This document shows positions 46,697-54,008 of a stretch of DNA of 64,000 nucleotides, piece by piece. The notes beneath the pieces are model-generated. The model was given only the letters and a program-made list of their open reading frames with translations. It was not told the DNA's origin and did no database searches. Each line of letters begins with the position of its first letter. Position 1 is the first letter of the stretch. The stretch covers positions 1-64,000 of the forward strand of contig NZ_VUYQ01000006.1 in the NCBI RefSeq assembly GCF_008711155.1, in the 5' to 3' direction. The DNA is from Dechloromonas sp. CZR5 (lineage in GTDB: Bacteria > Pseudomonadota > Gammaproteobacteria > Burkholderiales > Rhodocyclaceae). The translations under genes were made by a program, and so were the position numbers.

Positions 46697-47275
46697 ATGC
46701 CGAATCAGAGCGTACCACCTCGAGTTTCCGGTCCCACGCCCGTGGGTCCGGTGTTTTCCGCCATCTTTCCTACCCTGTCTATCCCCTCGCATCACCGGCC
46801 TGCGGCGATTCCTGACCGCGTCGCGCTGAATGAGATACTTGATGACGTCGAGGCTCCTGTGGAGTGGAGCGAGGAAGACATCGTCTTCCTGCATTGGCGC
46901 CTGCTGGCAGAAGTCAGTTGTTTAGCCGACCCGGCGACGCCCCTCGAAGAGATATTCGACACCCTTCGTTGGGTATTTAGCGAGCGCGAGAAGGACGGCC
47001 TGCCGTTCTCTTTCGTCAGTTGCCTCTATGTAGTTGGTTGCAGCCCCTTGTCCCCCATCGCCTATTGCGGCCGGGTCGACGCCGAGGAAATCCGCGACCG
47101 CATCCGCCACAACCTGAAATCCTGGCTGGACGCCTCGCTCGAACGCTTTCCCGACTGGGTGCGCGATGCCGTCATCAGTAACCCCGCGTGGGTTGCAGCT
47201 CGGCTTGCCAGGAATCCCCAGTGGATCAACGAGCAGGTCAAGCGGATTTCCGCCCAGGGAGACCTGTTCGCCTAA
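46697..47275 (+). CDS. Hypothetical ICE-backbone protein
   Basis: A 192-residue soluble protein with a Pro-rich N-terminus (residues 1-40), a central region VEWSEEDIVFLHWRLLAEV and a C-terminal IRHNLKSWLDASLERFPDWV. The ATG at 46697 has CGGAGCCAACG upstream. I do not recognise a family. It opens a same-strand run through the GHKL ATPase, primase and DUF932 genes, so it is probably part of the element's early or maintenance operon. Confidence 0.6.
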   Translation: MPNQSVPPRVSGPTPVGPVFSAIFPTLSIPSHHRPAAIPDRVALNEILDDVEAPVEWSEEDIVFLHWRLLAEVSCLADPATPLEEIFDTLRWVFSEREKDGLPFSFVSCLYVVGCSPLSPIAYCGRVDAEEIRDRIRHNLKSWLDASLERFPDWVRDAVISNPAWVAARLARNPQWINEQVKRISAQGDLFA

Positions 47276-47336
47276 GCCATTTCCCTTTTCGGGCTTGCTG
47301 CCAACGCGCAAGCCCTCCTTATTTGAAGGAGTCGTC

Positions 47337-47597
47337 ATGAGCACTTTTAAGGATGCACTTTGCCTGCTGGCAATTTTTGTCCTCTATGGCATCACGGGAC
47401 GTCTCGATTATGAGGACGCGGTCATGCTGGAACATATTCACCGGGAACGGCTGCGAGCCGCTTGCCTGAAGGATATGCCGGCAGGACACGATGCCCTATC
47501 GCGGCGAATCGACGATCAGTACCTCGATCCACCAGGCATGAACATGGAGCATGGTTTGTCTACCGATGAGCTGCCCTGTCTCCCGTCTGTACTTTAA
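47337..47597 (+). CDS. Small hypothetical protein with an N-terminal hydrophobic segment
   Basis: An 86-residue protein from ATG 47337 (GAAGGAGTCGTC site). Residues 6-20 (ALCLLAIFVLYGITG) are hydrophobic and may anchor the protein; the rest is charged and polar, with two cysteines. Unrecognised. The clear ribosome-binding site and its fit between neighbours support it as a gene. A longer in-frame start at 47166 would overlap the previous gene by 110 bp and is rejected. Confidence 0.6.
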   Translation: MSTFKDALCLLAIFVLYGITGRLDYEDAVMLEHIHRERLRAACLKDMPAGHDALSRRIDDQYLDPPGMNMEHGLSTDELPCLPSVL

Positions 47598-47607
47598 GGA
47601 AAGCACC

Positions 47608-47925
47608 ATGCATACCGCAATGCATCGCGCTGGGGTAGCTGCACCTCTGCTCACCGTCCAGGCGCCGGAGGACATCGAATTCCTCATCAAGGAAAGCGAA
47701 GTCCTCACTGGCCGAACCGGCCGCACCTTCATCATCGCTGGCGCCGACAGGCTGGCCTACCGGGTGCACTGGCACCCGATCGGCGTAAAGGTCGAGCATC
47801 TCGACGCCGCAGGCCGGGTTCTGAGCACCCAGTACCAGCTGCTCAACGAATTCCGTCGGCACAGCCTGATCGACACCTTAGCCGCCGGCCAATTGTTCAC
47901 TCCACCCGTTCGCCGTCTCGGCTGA
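47608..47925 (+). CDS. Small hypothetical ICE protein
   Basis: A 105-residue protein from ATG 47608, preceded by AAGGAAAGCACC and 10 bp after the previous stop. It has a mixed alpha/beta look (EDIEFLIKESEVLTGR, FIIAGADRLAYRVHW, VKVEHLDAAGRVLS), no cysteine and no membrane segment. I do not recognise it. It sits directly before the GHKL ATPase gene. Confidence 0.6.
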   Translation: MHTAMHRAGVAAPLLTVQAPEDIEFLIKESEVLTGRTGRTFIIAGADRLAYRVHWHPIGVKVEHLDAAGRVLSTQYQLLNEFRRHSLIDTLAAGQLFTPPVRRLG

Positions 47926-47988
47926 GTGGTTTTCTTCCCCTTGGCGGGACCATCCCGCCGGGAGCGGTGCCGCTAGCCTTCATGGAGC

Positions 47989-49608
47989 ATGATCATGCAG
48001 ATACAAGTTCGAATCAACGAGGAAGGTGCTTTGCGCAACCAACGCTACGCCTTCACCGACCGCTTCACGCTCGTCTCCGAATTGTTGCAGAACGCCCGCC
48101 GTGCCGGGGCGACGCAGATAGAAGTCGACTACGACGCCAGCGCACAGGTTCTGGTGATTGGAGACGATGGACAAGGCTTAGACGATTTCCAGAAGCTCCT
48201 GAGTTTTCATGAGTCGGGCTGGAATGCGGCGACCAGCGCCGAGGAGCACCCGTTCGGGGTCGGCTTCTCGAAGTGCCTCTATGCCGCATCACGCTGTATC
48301 GTCGCCTCGGGCCATCAGCGGGTCGACATCGACACCGCGGCAGCGCTGGCCAAGACGCCCATCGACGTCGAGTTCATTGTCGAAGCCATCTCCGGCACCC
48401 GGATAGAACTTCACGGCGTTGACCTGCCCGACTTGGGCGATCGTATCGAGACCTTATGCCTGGGTTTTCCGGTTGAGGTGCTGTTCAACGGGCAGCCGCT
48501 GACGCGGCGCTTTGCCGCAGCGCATCTGACGACGACGGATAGCCAAATCGGGACCATCCATATTACCGGGATGCAGGACGGCAAGTTCAGCTACAACACC
48601 TTGGTCTTCCTGCAGGGCTTCTGCGTCATGAAGCCTAATTACAGCCCGTACGACGAGGTCAATGTCGTACATCTGGATTCGCGCCAATTCATGGCACGCC
48701 TGCCGGATCGCGACAAGTTGATCGACGAGGACGTGCAGAGCAAGCGTATCAATGCTGCGTTATCCGCCTGTTGGCGGCAAATCCTGGAGTCAGCCAAGAC
48801 TCGCCTCTTGCCCGAGCAATTCGTCGCGATCTATTACGCAGCGATGCGTGCTTGGGGACATTGGGACTTGCTCAACGACCTCGATGTGCTGCCGGTCGAG
48901 TTGTTCGACGAAATCGTCGACTATCCGATTCAAGACGATGACCGTAGCTATGTCCGGCAAGTTGCCGCTGCCCCCACCCGAGCAGCCATCGAGAGCGGAG
49001 CCGTTACGCTGGTTTCCCTCGACTGGTTGGGTGACGACAACGCGGCGCGCTGGATGCTAGCCAGGGCCAAGGGCTTCCTGATCTTCGACTGGATCGGCCT
49101 GAGCTCCGAGCACTGGGCATGGCGCCACGTGCGTTTCCTGGACGATGAAACGGTGCGGGTCGAAGCGGTTTCCGAACAGATCCGCGTCCAGTTAGAAGGA
49201 CGCTGGATATGGCCCACGGTAATTCTGTGCGACTCGGTGATCCTGCGCAGCGCCAAAGACGTGGCCGAAATCACCGACGCGGGCGTCTGCCACGAGGATG
49301 TGATCTACATCCCGATGGGCGAGACATCCGGCCAGCCGGTACGGCAGGCCTCGTCATTCATCGACGAGAACGACCAGTTCATGTCTTCAGACCTGGAGGC
49401 CGACCGCGACGCACTGGCTGACCTGATCCGCCGGCTGCGTTCAGTCGATCCGGTACAAACTCTGGACTCGCTGTTGCAGGAACTGGGGCTGGGCAAGTAT
49501 CCCTTGCTGCGCGGCAAGACTTTCGAGGTCACCGTCGGCGAAGGTGTTGCTCCCGGTCATTCAGTGGCCTTGCTGGCCGGAGCTGGAGACTGCCATGCAG
49601 TCGGCTGA
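47989..49608 (+). CDS. GHKL-type (Hsp90-like) ATPase
   Basis: A 539-residue protein. The N-terminal 190 residues carry the GHKL ATP-binding (Bergerat) motifs: N-box LVSELLQNARRAGAT with the Mg-binding Asn, G1 box VIGDDGQGLDDF, and G2 box PFGVGFSKCLYAASR. The rest resembles nothing I recognise. Proteins of this build include Hsp90-like and MutL/topoisomerase VI-like ATPases. It lacks histidine-kinase phosphoacceptor motifs. It overlaps the primase gene by 14 bp. A role in element replication, DNA topology or defence is possible; none can be shown here. A start at ATG 47995 is also possible. Confidence 0.75.
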   Translation: MIMQIQVRINEEGALRNQRYAFTDRFTLVSELLQNARRAGATQIEVDYDASAQVLVIGDDGQGLDDFQKLLSFHESGWNAATSAEEHPFGVGFSKCLYAASRCIVASGHQRVDIDTAAALAKTPIDVEFIVEAISGTRIELHGVDLPDLGDRIETLCLGFPVEVLFNGQPLTRRFAAAHLTTTDSQIGTIHITGMQDGKFSYNTLVFLQGFCVMKPNYSPYDEVNVVHLDSRQFMARLPDRDKLIDEDVQSKRINAALSACWRQILESAKTRLLPEQFVAIYYAAMRAWGHWDLLNDLDVLPVELFDEIVDYPIQDDDRSYVRQVAAAPTRAAIESGAVTLVSLDWLGDDNAARWMLARAKGFLIFDWIGLSSEHWAWRHVRFLDDETVRVEAVSEQIRVQLEGRWIWPTVILCDSVILRSAKDVAEITDAGVCHEDVIYIPMGETSGQPVRQASSFIDENDQFMSSDLEADRDALADLIRRLRSVDPVQTLDSLLQELGLGKYPLLRGKTFEVTVGEGVAPGHSVALLAGAGDCHAVG

Positions 49609-50602
49609 CTACGCTGCCCGCGTCGAATCGGCCAAGCAACGTGCCCATGGTCAATGGACGGACATCCTGGCCAGCCTGGGCATCGATCCACGCATCCTCA
49701 AGCGGCGCAACCTGCCCTGCCCCTTCTGCGGCGGCACCGACCGGTTCCAGTACACCGACAAGTTCGGCGAAGGGAACTACTTCTGCCGCGGTTGCGGCCC
49801 CGGCGGCGGCTTCAAGCTGCTGCAGGGCGCCTTGGGCATGGATTTCAACACGGCTCTGTGCGAGGTCGAACGCTGGCTGGGCGTGATGCCCAGTTTGCCG
49901 CCGCGCGCCAGCGAGCCGCCCGCCGAGCGCATGAAGAAATTGGCGCAGCGAATCTGGAGCGAAGCAAAGCCGGTCACGGCGGGCGATGAAGTCGATCGCT
50001 ACCTGACCAGCCGTGGCGTGGCGCTGCCGGTCTATCCGAAGGTGCTGCGCTTCCATCCGGCGCTGGGCTACTACCAGAAGGATACCGACGGCAAGTCGCA
50101 CAAGGTCGCCGAGTATCCGGCCATGCTGGCCTGCATCCAGGGCGAGGATGGCCATGCGGTCACCTTGCACCGAACCTATCTCCAGAACGGCGCCAAGCTG
50201 GCTGTGCCGGATGCGAAGAAGGTGCTGTCTTCCGGTATCAACGGGGCCGCGGTCCGTCTCTTCGAGGCGACCGAGGACCTGGGGATCAGCGAAGGCATCG
50301 AAAAGAGCATCGCGCTGCATCTCGCGACGGGACGGCCGTTTTGGGCCGGCCTGAACGCAGGCAACCTGGAGAAGCTGTGGATTCCCGACTCGGTTCGCCG
50401 GGTCTGGATCTACGCCGACAACGATGCCGATGGGGACTTCGCCGGTCAGGCCGGCGCCTTCGTGCTGGCCCGGCGACTGAAGCACGAAACACGTCATACG
50501 GGCAGCCGCGAGGTGCAGGTGTTCGTGCCCAAGGATGCTGGCGTGGACTGGAGCGACCTGTGGTTACGCCGCGTGCAGGTCCTGTCCTCACAGGCAGCTT
50601 GA
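49595..50602 (+). CDS. P4-type DNA primase with zinc-finger and Toprim domains
   Basis: A 335-residue protein from ATG 49595 (an alternative longer frame starts at 49544). It has an N-terminal zinc-binding CPFCGGTDRF...CRGCGPGGGF cluster (about residues 42-72), a helical linker, and a Toprim domain with LGISEGIEKSIAL (catalytic Glu) and WIYADNDADGDFAGQ (Asp pair). It should prime DNA synthesis for element replication or for lagging-strand synthesis after transfer. No helicase domain is fused. It overlaps the end of the GHKL ATPase gene, indicating coupled translation. Confidence 0.88.
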   Translation: MQSADYAARVESAKQRAHGQWTDILASLGIDPRILKRRNLPCPFCGGTDRFQYTDKFGEGNYFCRGCGPGGGFKLLQGALGMDFNTALCEVERWLGVMPSLPPRASEPPAERMKKLAQRIWSEAKPVTAGDEVDRYLTSRGVALPVYPKVLRFHPALGYYQKDTDGKSHKVAEYPAMLACIQGEDGHAVTLHRTYLQNGAKLAVPDAKKVLSSGINGAAVRLFEATEDLGISEGIEKSIALHLATGRPFWAGLNAGNLEKLWIPDSVRRVWIYADNDADGDFAGQAGAFVLARRLKHETRHTGSREVQVFVPKDAGVDWSDLWLRRVQVLSSQAA

Positions 50603-50609
50603 GCAACCT

Positions 50610-50833
50610 GGGTGTGCGCCGCTGCATGGCGCATACCCGCCTTTTCAGCGGCACTGCAGCACTCTGCGGTGCCGGCGAAAAGGTCATTTGCCCGACTGGT
50701 AGTTGTCACACCAGGCGATACCCGACGGTATCGCGAAGACAGCCCTGGAGTTCCGGTGCGATTCACCTCGTGCCCTATTTGGACCGGCATTTGCCGATCC
50801 GCCATCGACCCTGGCGGGGATGTGCATCCCCGC
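50610..50833 (+). ncRNA. Structured leader upstream of the DUF932 gene
   Basis: The 280-bp gap before the DUF932 start holds four successive hairpins. (1) GGTGTGCGCC (50611-50620) with GGCGCATACC (50628-50637). (2) CTTTTC (50641-50646) with GAAAAG (50677-50682), enclosing GGCAC/GTGCC at 50650-50654 and 50669-50673. (3) GCGATACC (50715-50722) with GGTATCGC (50727-50734), inside a CCAGG/CCTGG pair. (4) GCGGGGATG (50814-50822) with CATCCCCGC (50825-50833). There is no protein-coding signal. A cis-acting structured RNA or a nucleoprotein/replication site is possible. Confidence 0.5.
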
Positions 50834-50881
50834 GAGCGGGTGATGCCGTCTCCGCTTTTCTATTCCGACAAGGAGATTGCT

Positions 50882-51946
50882 ATGAAAAACGGACGTTCTC
50901 TCGTCAGCCTGGCCCAGGAACTGGAACGCCAGTTGGATTCGAAGAAGGACTTGATCGTGCCCTCGGCGCTGGTGCGCCATGCCACCGACGAGCAGGGCGA
51001 AACCAGCCTGGTCATTGAGGAAGGCGGCAGCCCGGTGCAGTATGGCGTCACGCCCCTGGCGCGCCGCCAGTTGGCGGACAAGCTGAAGATCCCGTATGCC
51101 TATTTCGAGCGCATGCGCGAAGATCAGCCGGCCCTGCTCGACCGGAACGTGAACACCTGGCTGCAAAGCGAGGAAGACCGGCGCATGCTGCGCACCCTGG
51201 ATGGACAGGTGCGTGCCGTGCTGTCGGACCGCTACCGCCGCCTGGACAACTTCGACTTGGCAGAGAGCGTGCTGCCCATCCTGCAGCAGTTGCCCGAGGT
51301 ACGCTTCGAGTCGGTCGAACTGACTGAGACCAAGATGTATCTGAAGTGCATCACGCCGCGCCTGAAATATGAGATGACACCCGGCGATGTAGTACAGGCC
51401 GGTGTCGTCATCTCGAACTCGGAGGTTGGCCAGGGCACGCTGTCGGTGCAGCCACTGCTGTTCCGGCTGGTCTGCAGCAACGGCCTGATCGTCCCAGATC
51501 GCTCGCTGCGCAAGACGCACGTTGGTCGCGCCCTCGGTGGCGAGGATGAGCGCATCCAGGTTTACCAGGACGACACCCTCCGTGCCGACGACAAAGCCTT
51601 TTTCCTGAAGGTACGCGACGTGGTGCAGGCAGCGGTGTCGGAAGCAACCTTCCGCCAGACGGCGCAGAAGCTGCAGAAGACGCTCAACATCCCGCTCGTT
51701 GGCGACCCCGTCAAGACGGTCGAGGTGCTGGCCCAGCGCTACCTGCTGAATGAAGGCGAACGTGCTGGCGTACTGCGCCATTTGATCGCAGAGGGGCAGT
51801 TGTCAGGCTACGGCCTGGTCAATGCGGTGACACATTACAGCCAGGAGGTCGAGGACTACGACCGCGCGACGGAATTCGAAGCGCTGGGCGGCCGGCTGAT
51901 CGATTTGTCCGTCCATGAGTGGAAAGGATTGGCCGAAGCGGCCTGA
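50882..51946 (+). CDS. DUF932 domain protein
   Basis: A 354-residue protein from ATG 50882, preceded by an ideal AAGGAGATTGCT; the longer upstream frame lies in the structured leader and is rejected. It has an N-terminal KNGRSLVSLAQELERQLD, a central LLRSLDG-like motif (RTLDGQVRAVLSDRYRRLDN) and a VCSNGLIVPDRSLR segment, all features of the DUF932 family common in plasmids, phages and ICEs. Its biochemical role is unknown. A strong terminator follows at 51958-51998. Confidence 0.85.
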   Translation: MKNGRSLVSLAQELERQLDSKKDLIVPSALVRHATDEQGETSLVIEEGGSPVQYGVTPLARRQLADKLKIPYAYFERMREDQPALLDRNVNTWLQSEEDRRMLRTLDGQVRAVLSDRYRRLDNFDLAESVLPILQQLPEVRFESVELTETKMYLKCITPRLKYEMTPGDVVQAGVVISNSEVGQGTLSVQPLLFRLVCSNGLIVPDRSLRKTHVGRALGGEDERIQVYQDDTLRADDKAFFLKVRDVVQAAVSEATFRQTAQKLQKTLNIPLVGDPVKTVEVLAQRYLLNEGERAGVLRHLIAEGQLSGYGLVNAVTHYSQEVEDYDRATEFEALGGRLIDLSVHEWKGLAEAA

Positions 51947-51957
51947 TCCACAGCTTC

Positions 51958-51998
51958 GTTGAATGCTGGCCGGGAGATTTTCCCGGCCAGCATTCAAC
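51958..51998. terminator. 18-bp perfect inverted repeat between DUF932 and the repressor
   Basis: GTTGAATGCTGGCCGGGA (51958-51975) is the exact reverse complement of TCCCGGCCAGCATTCAAC (51981-51998), with a GATTT loop. It follows the DUF932 stop by 12 bp and overlaps the last codons of the convergent repressor gene, so it probably ends transcription from both sides, although the T runs are short. The stem also contains GGCC symmetry that could serve as a protein-binding site. Confidence 0.8.
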
Positions 51999-52716
51999 TG
52001 TTCCAGAACACCGTAACCCCAACGGCGGCGTGGACCTTGCCAAGAACACGCAGCCCCATGCGTTTGACGGCATCCACGTCGGCAACCGGGTAGTCGTCAT
52101 AAGCCGGGTTGTCGCACTTGAAGACGATCCCGGTACCCATGCGATTCTCGACCCGGCGCACCAAGACACGGTCATTCATTTCCAGCGCATAGACACCATT
52201 GCCACCCAGTCTGTCGTAACGGCGATCGACGAACAGCATGTCGCCATCGTGGATCGATGGCGCCATCTCATCCCCAACCATTGGCATCGGCTCACTGTCG
52301 CGATGCATCCGACGCAAGCGTTCAAGCACCTCGCCGACCCACTGCAACTCGGTTGCCGAAGCATGCTGGAGAGCAGGATTTCCGCCCATTTCGGGCGTCA
52401 GGCCCAAAACCCAATCCGAACTGCACCCCAGGCCGTCACACAACCGCGCCAGCGATTCCACGTCCGGCAGACCTGGGCGTTCGGATTCAAACCATCGACT
52501 CACAGTCTGAACCGCGCGATAGGTCAGTGCCGCCACGTAAGTTAGTCGACCGCGCTGAGGAATGCCCACATGGTCGAGCCGCTCATTCAGCCTGGCACGC
52601 ACTCCTGGCAACAGATCAAGCGCAGGCGGCGCATCTGCATCGGATGTCGCACCGCCATCGCTCGAAGTAACCACTTGGACGTTGCCTTTCTGTTCTGTGT
52701 CGTGCCTTGAAATCAT
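51994..52716 (-). CDS. setR: CI/SetR-like repressor with S24-type domain lacking the catalytic dyad
   Basis: A 240-residue protein from ATG 52716 (GGCAGGAGAAAGCG site). The N-terminal helix-turn-helix region spans about residues 35-95 (YRAVQTVSRWFESERPGLP). The C-terminal part has the LexA/CI S24 fold: VGDEMAPSIHDGDMLFVD, YALEMNDRVLVRRVEN and FKCDNPAYDDYPV. In LexA and CI the first motif carries the nucleophilic Ser (GxSM) and the second the Lys; here they are Glu and Arg. Like SetR of SXT it is divergent from the activator genes (FlhD/FlhC-like) and probably represses them. The missing dyad suggests it is not self-cleaved in the SOS response. The symbol is by position and domain analogy. Confidence 0.8.
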   Translation of the reverse strand: MISRHDTEQKGNVQVVTSSDGGATSDADAPPALDLLPGVRARLNERLDHVGIPQRGRLTYVAALTYRAVQTVSRWFESERPGLPDVESLARLCDGLGCSSDWVLGLTPEMGGNPALQHASATELQWVGEVLERLRRMHRDSEPMPMVGDEMAPSIHDGDMLFVDRRYDRLGGNGVYALEMNDRVLVRRVENRMGTGIVFKCDNPAYDDYPVADVDAVKRMGLRVLGKVHAAVGVTVFWNS

Positions 52717-52730
52717 CGCTTTCTCCTGCC

Positions 52731-52754
52731 GTCACTGTGACGTGCCGAAGTGAC
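52731..52754. promoter_or_regulatory. Candidate operator next to the repressor gene
   Basis: GTCACTGTGAC (52731-52741) is a perfect odd palindrome just upstream of the repressor start codon, and a further AGTGAC half-site lies at 52749-52754. In the 265-bp divergent region between the repressor and the activator genes this is a natural place for autorepression. Binding by the repressor is unproven. Confidence 0.4.
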
Positions 52755-52981
52755 TCAGCAGTCTGTTCGGCGAGCTCACCATTCGCCAAGCAATGCCATG
52801 AATCGGACCTTGCGTGTGGCAAGAAGGCCACCCATCAAGCTTTTCAGCAAATGCTATTGCCATGACGATTTACCCGTATCTATGCTGACATTCTTACCCT
52901 GGCTGTAAAGGCGTGCTGGAATGTTTCCCAAGCTCTCAGGCATCACGGCCAGTGGTCCCATCTCACTGGAAGGACAGGACC

Positions 52982-53281
52982 ATGAGCTATGTGACGCTTA
53001 CCGATGTCGAGTGGATCAACTTGAACGTGCTCGCCGTCATCCACGCCGGTTTACAGCATGACCGTGCTTCGACCTGCTGCAAGTTCGCGCTCGACACGAC
53101 GCAGGCCGACTACCTGCACGGTTTGAGCCTGGACGAACTGTGGTCGCTGGTGATCCATATCGGCAATACGACTCTCTTTCCGCCGCGCGCTGACCTGGTG
53201 ACCTTGTTGAGTACGCCGCGGCCACTGGCCGGACCTCTGGCGTTGGTCCATCCCCCGACCCCGAACAACGTTGGCCGTTAG
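52982..53281 (+). CDS. setD: FlhD-like transcriptional activator subunit
   Basis: A 99-residue protein from ATG 52982 (GGAAGGACAGGACC site). It follows the FlhD pattern: an initial IxxLNxxxLxxIxxxLxxDRAS region, KFALDTTQADYLHGLSLDEL and LVIHIGNTTLFPPR. In enterobacteria FlhD and FlhC form a complex that activates flagellar promoters; in SXT/R391 elements the homologues SetD and SetC activate conjugation genes. Its position between a repressor and a FlhC-like gene, next to traI, matches that use. The symbol is by analogy. Confidence 0.75.
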   Translation: MSYVTLTDVEWINLNVLAVIHAGLQHDRASTCCKFALDTTQADYLHGLSLDELWSLVIHIGNTTLFPPRADLVTLLSTPRPLAGPLALVHPPTPNNVGR

Positions 53282-53290
53282 GTCACGGCT

Positions 53291-53929
53291 GTGCCCACCC
53301 GCGGTGATCGGCACCTGCGTGCCATCCAGTTGGCAAAGCAATTGGCGGAGCTGGGGGCTCGCCTGAAGACCATTCACGGCATTACCGGCCTCCCGCCACG
53401 CGAGGTGCAACGGCTGTTCTTCGCCGACCCTAAGACTATCCCGCGCGGGCGTGCGCCGGACTCAAGCGAGTGGTATCACAGTGCCAATCTCATTCTGCGC
53501 ACCGATGCTTGCCTCATCGGCGCCAAGTATCGCCAGTTGCGTAGGCAGGGACTCACTGCCGGTGAAGCGCTGGTTCTCGCCTACCGCGCCTATCAGGCTG
53601 CTACATCGCCGCCTTGTCGCATCAGTCTGGACCGCGCCTTCAACCTCGTCTCCTACATCGACGGCATTTGGCTGGCCCGCACGCCGACCTTGTCGATTCT
53701 GACCTGTCCAGGCTGCGGCTGCGAATTCATTGCTGCGATCGGCACCGTCGCCCGTTCGGATGAAACATGCCCCTTCTGCAAATTGATTGAGCGTTTCCCA
53801 CTGGACCATCGCATCCAGGCTTCATACCCGGCGTATCCTGCCGCCGAGAAGATCGAGCACCAACAGGGTTTGGTGGCGCTTTTTCGTAAATTGAGTCTCG
53901 ATGCCGAGGGCGAAACCCCGGCGGAATAG
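53291..53929 (+). CDS. setC: FlhC-like transcriptional activator subunit with zinc site
   Basis: A 212-residue protein starting at GTG 53291, 9 bp after the FlhD-like gene. The region RLFFADPKTIPRGRAPDSSEWY and the C-terminal zinc-binding cysteines (CPGC near residue 137 and CPFC near 157) are as in FlhC. FlhC binds DNA in the complex with FlhD. As SetC-like partner it should turn on the transfer operons when repression is lifted. The last 30 residues are polar and probably flexible. Confidence 0.8.
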   Translation: MPTRGDRHLRAIQLAKQLAELGARLKTIHGITGLPPREVQRLFFADPKTIPRGRAPDSSEWYHSANLILRTDACLIGAKYRQLRRQGLTAGEALVLAYRAYQAATSPPCRISLDRAFNLVSYIDGIWLARTPTLSILTCPGCGCEFIAAIGTVARSDETCPFCKLIERFPLDHRIQASYPAYPAAEKIEHQQGLVALFRKLSLDAEGETPAE

Positions 53930-54008
53930 CTGCTGTTTCTGCGAGACACGTAAAGCCACAAGCCGAAAAATCGGGCATGTCGCTTCCTAGCCTAGACGCT
54001 GTACCGCC

